Assembly (NCBI GenBank): GCA_015057705.1 | Contig: SVDU01000006.1 | Location: 1 to 64,000 of the forward strand | From: Paenibacillaceae bacterium | GTDB lineage: Bacteria > Bacillota > Clostridia > Lachnospirales > Lachnospiraceae | DNA: 64,000 nt | Reading direction: 5' to 3' | Part shown: piece by piece, positions 63,913-64,000 of the stretch | Layout: each line of letters opens with the position of its first letter | Position numbering within the stretch: the first letter of the stretch is position 1 | Made by a program: the position numbers and the translations under genes | The notes under the pieces: model-generated | What the model was told of the DNA's origin: nothing | Seen by the model: the letters and a program-made list of their open reading frames with translations, nothing else | The model's database searches: none

Positions 63913-64000
63913 CTAAAACCACAATTCAGAGAATTCTAAACGTTTTGAAAAGCGCCTTCTGCACATTATTTCCACTTCTTTTGCATTTTCAACTCTTAAC
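63913..64000 (-). CDS. Possible 3' end of a gene cut by the window edge
   Basis: Only one minus-strand frame is open from the edge to a TAG at 63915-63913, giving a basic 28-residue tail ending SKRLEFSELWF. It is followed by a ribosome site and the GT2 gene, as expected inside an operon. The segment is too short for identification and could be open by chance. Confidence 0.3.
   Translation of the reverse strand, partial: LRVENAKEVEIMCRRRFSKRLEFSELWF

Noticed and set aside
1-64000. CRISPR arrays, tRNA or rRNA genes, insertion sequences, prophage genes
   Set aside because: No regularly spaced repeats, cloverleaf-like segments, transposase or phage proteins were seen on either strand; tRNAscan-SE and ISfinder were not run.

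Overview
This window is a flagellar and chemotaxis locus from a Gram-positive Clostridia bacterium, most likely Lachnospiraceae. The evidence is an AT-rich genome with strong AGGAGG ribosome sites, the clostridial flgM-flgN-flgK-flgL-DUF6470-fliW-csrA order, a FliY-type switch protein with CheC domains, CheC/CheD/CheV chemotaxis, FapA, choline-binding-type cell-wall repeats and a Spo0A-box-like pair at the left edge. The species cannot be fixed from the sequence.

Layout. (1) 1-439: left edge and a long leader without a recognisable gene. (2) 439-2579 (+): fapA and a CheY-like receiver. (3) 2688-8421 (-): an operon read right to left: a YlqG-like FliK relative, an FlhB C-domain protein, a PilZ protein, two secreted cell-wall-binding-repeat proteins and a lytic transglycosylase. 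(4) 8548-13199 (+): cheA-cheW-cheR-cheB. (5) 13303-18461 (+): late flagellar genes flgM to csrA. (6) 18464-21416: an unusual nucleotidyltransferase-fold protein and a secreted C39-like peptidase, transcribed divergently from overlapping sigma-28-like promoters, then a small FliT/FlgN-like protein and fliS. (7) 21431-24286 (-): a very large fliD. (8) 24432-26365 (+): a ParA ATPase and a ComFB-domain protein. (9) 52723 down to 26362 (-): one operon of about 26 kb, flgB-fliE-fliF-fliG-fliH-fliI-fliJ-fliK-flgD-(TIGR02530)-flgE-flbD-motA-motB-fliM-cheY-flgC-fliY-fliO-fliP-fliQ-fliR-flhB-flhA-fliA-flgF-flgG-cheC-cheD-cheV-EAL/HDOD. It is preceded by a near-consensus sigma-A promoter and insulated upstream by a terminator. 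(10) 53243 to the right edge (-): a surface-glycan or flagellin-modification cluster with a broken DUF6270 gene, two TIM-barrel paralogues, a methyltransferase-like/Rossmann/cytidylyltransferase fusion, a CDP-glycerol-transferase-like protein with a propeller-like tail, and two GT2 glycosyltransferases.

How it works together. The large operon builds the basal body, export gate, hook, motor and switch and ends by making FliA (sigma-28) and signal-adaptation proteins. FlgM is positioned to hold FliA until the hook is complete. Sigma-28-like promoters can be seen before fapA, the cell-wall-repeat genes, cheA, flgM, fliD, the C39-like peptidase and the nucleotidyltransferase-fold gene, so these look like late genes. 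FliW and CsrA would match flagellin translation to export, but no flagellin gene lies in the window. The glycan cluster may serve flagellin glycosylation, by analogy with the C. difficile locus.

Points most worth a second look: one Rossmann-like module fused to four different enzyme types in the glycan cluster; a pseudoenzyme TIM barrel beside an intact paralogue; a helical insertion of about 210 residues in the hook protein; two FliM-like CheY-docking motifs inside the FliY linker; flgC displaced from flgB/fliE; no fliL, flhF or flhG in the usual places; and an orphan ParA paired with a ComFB protein.
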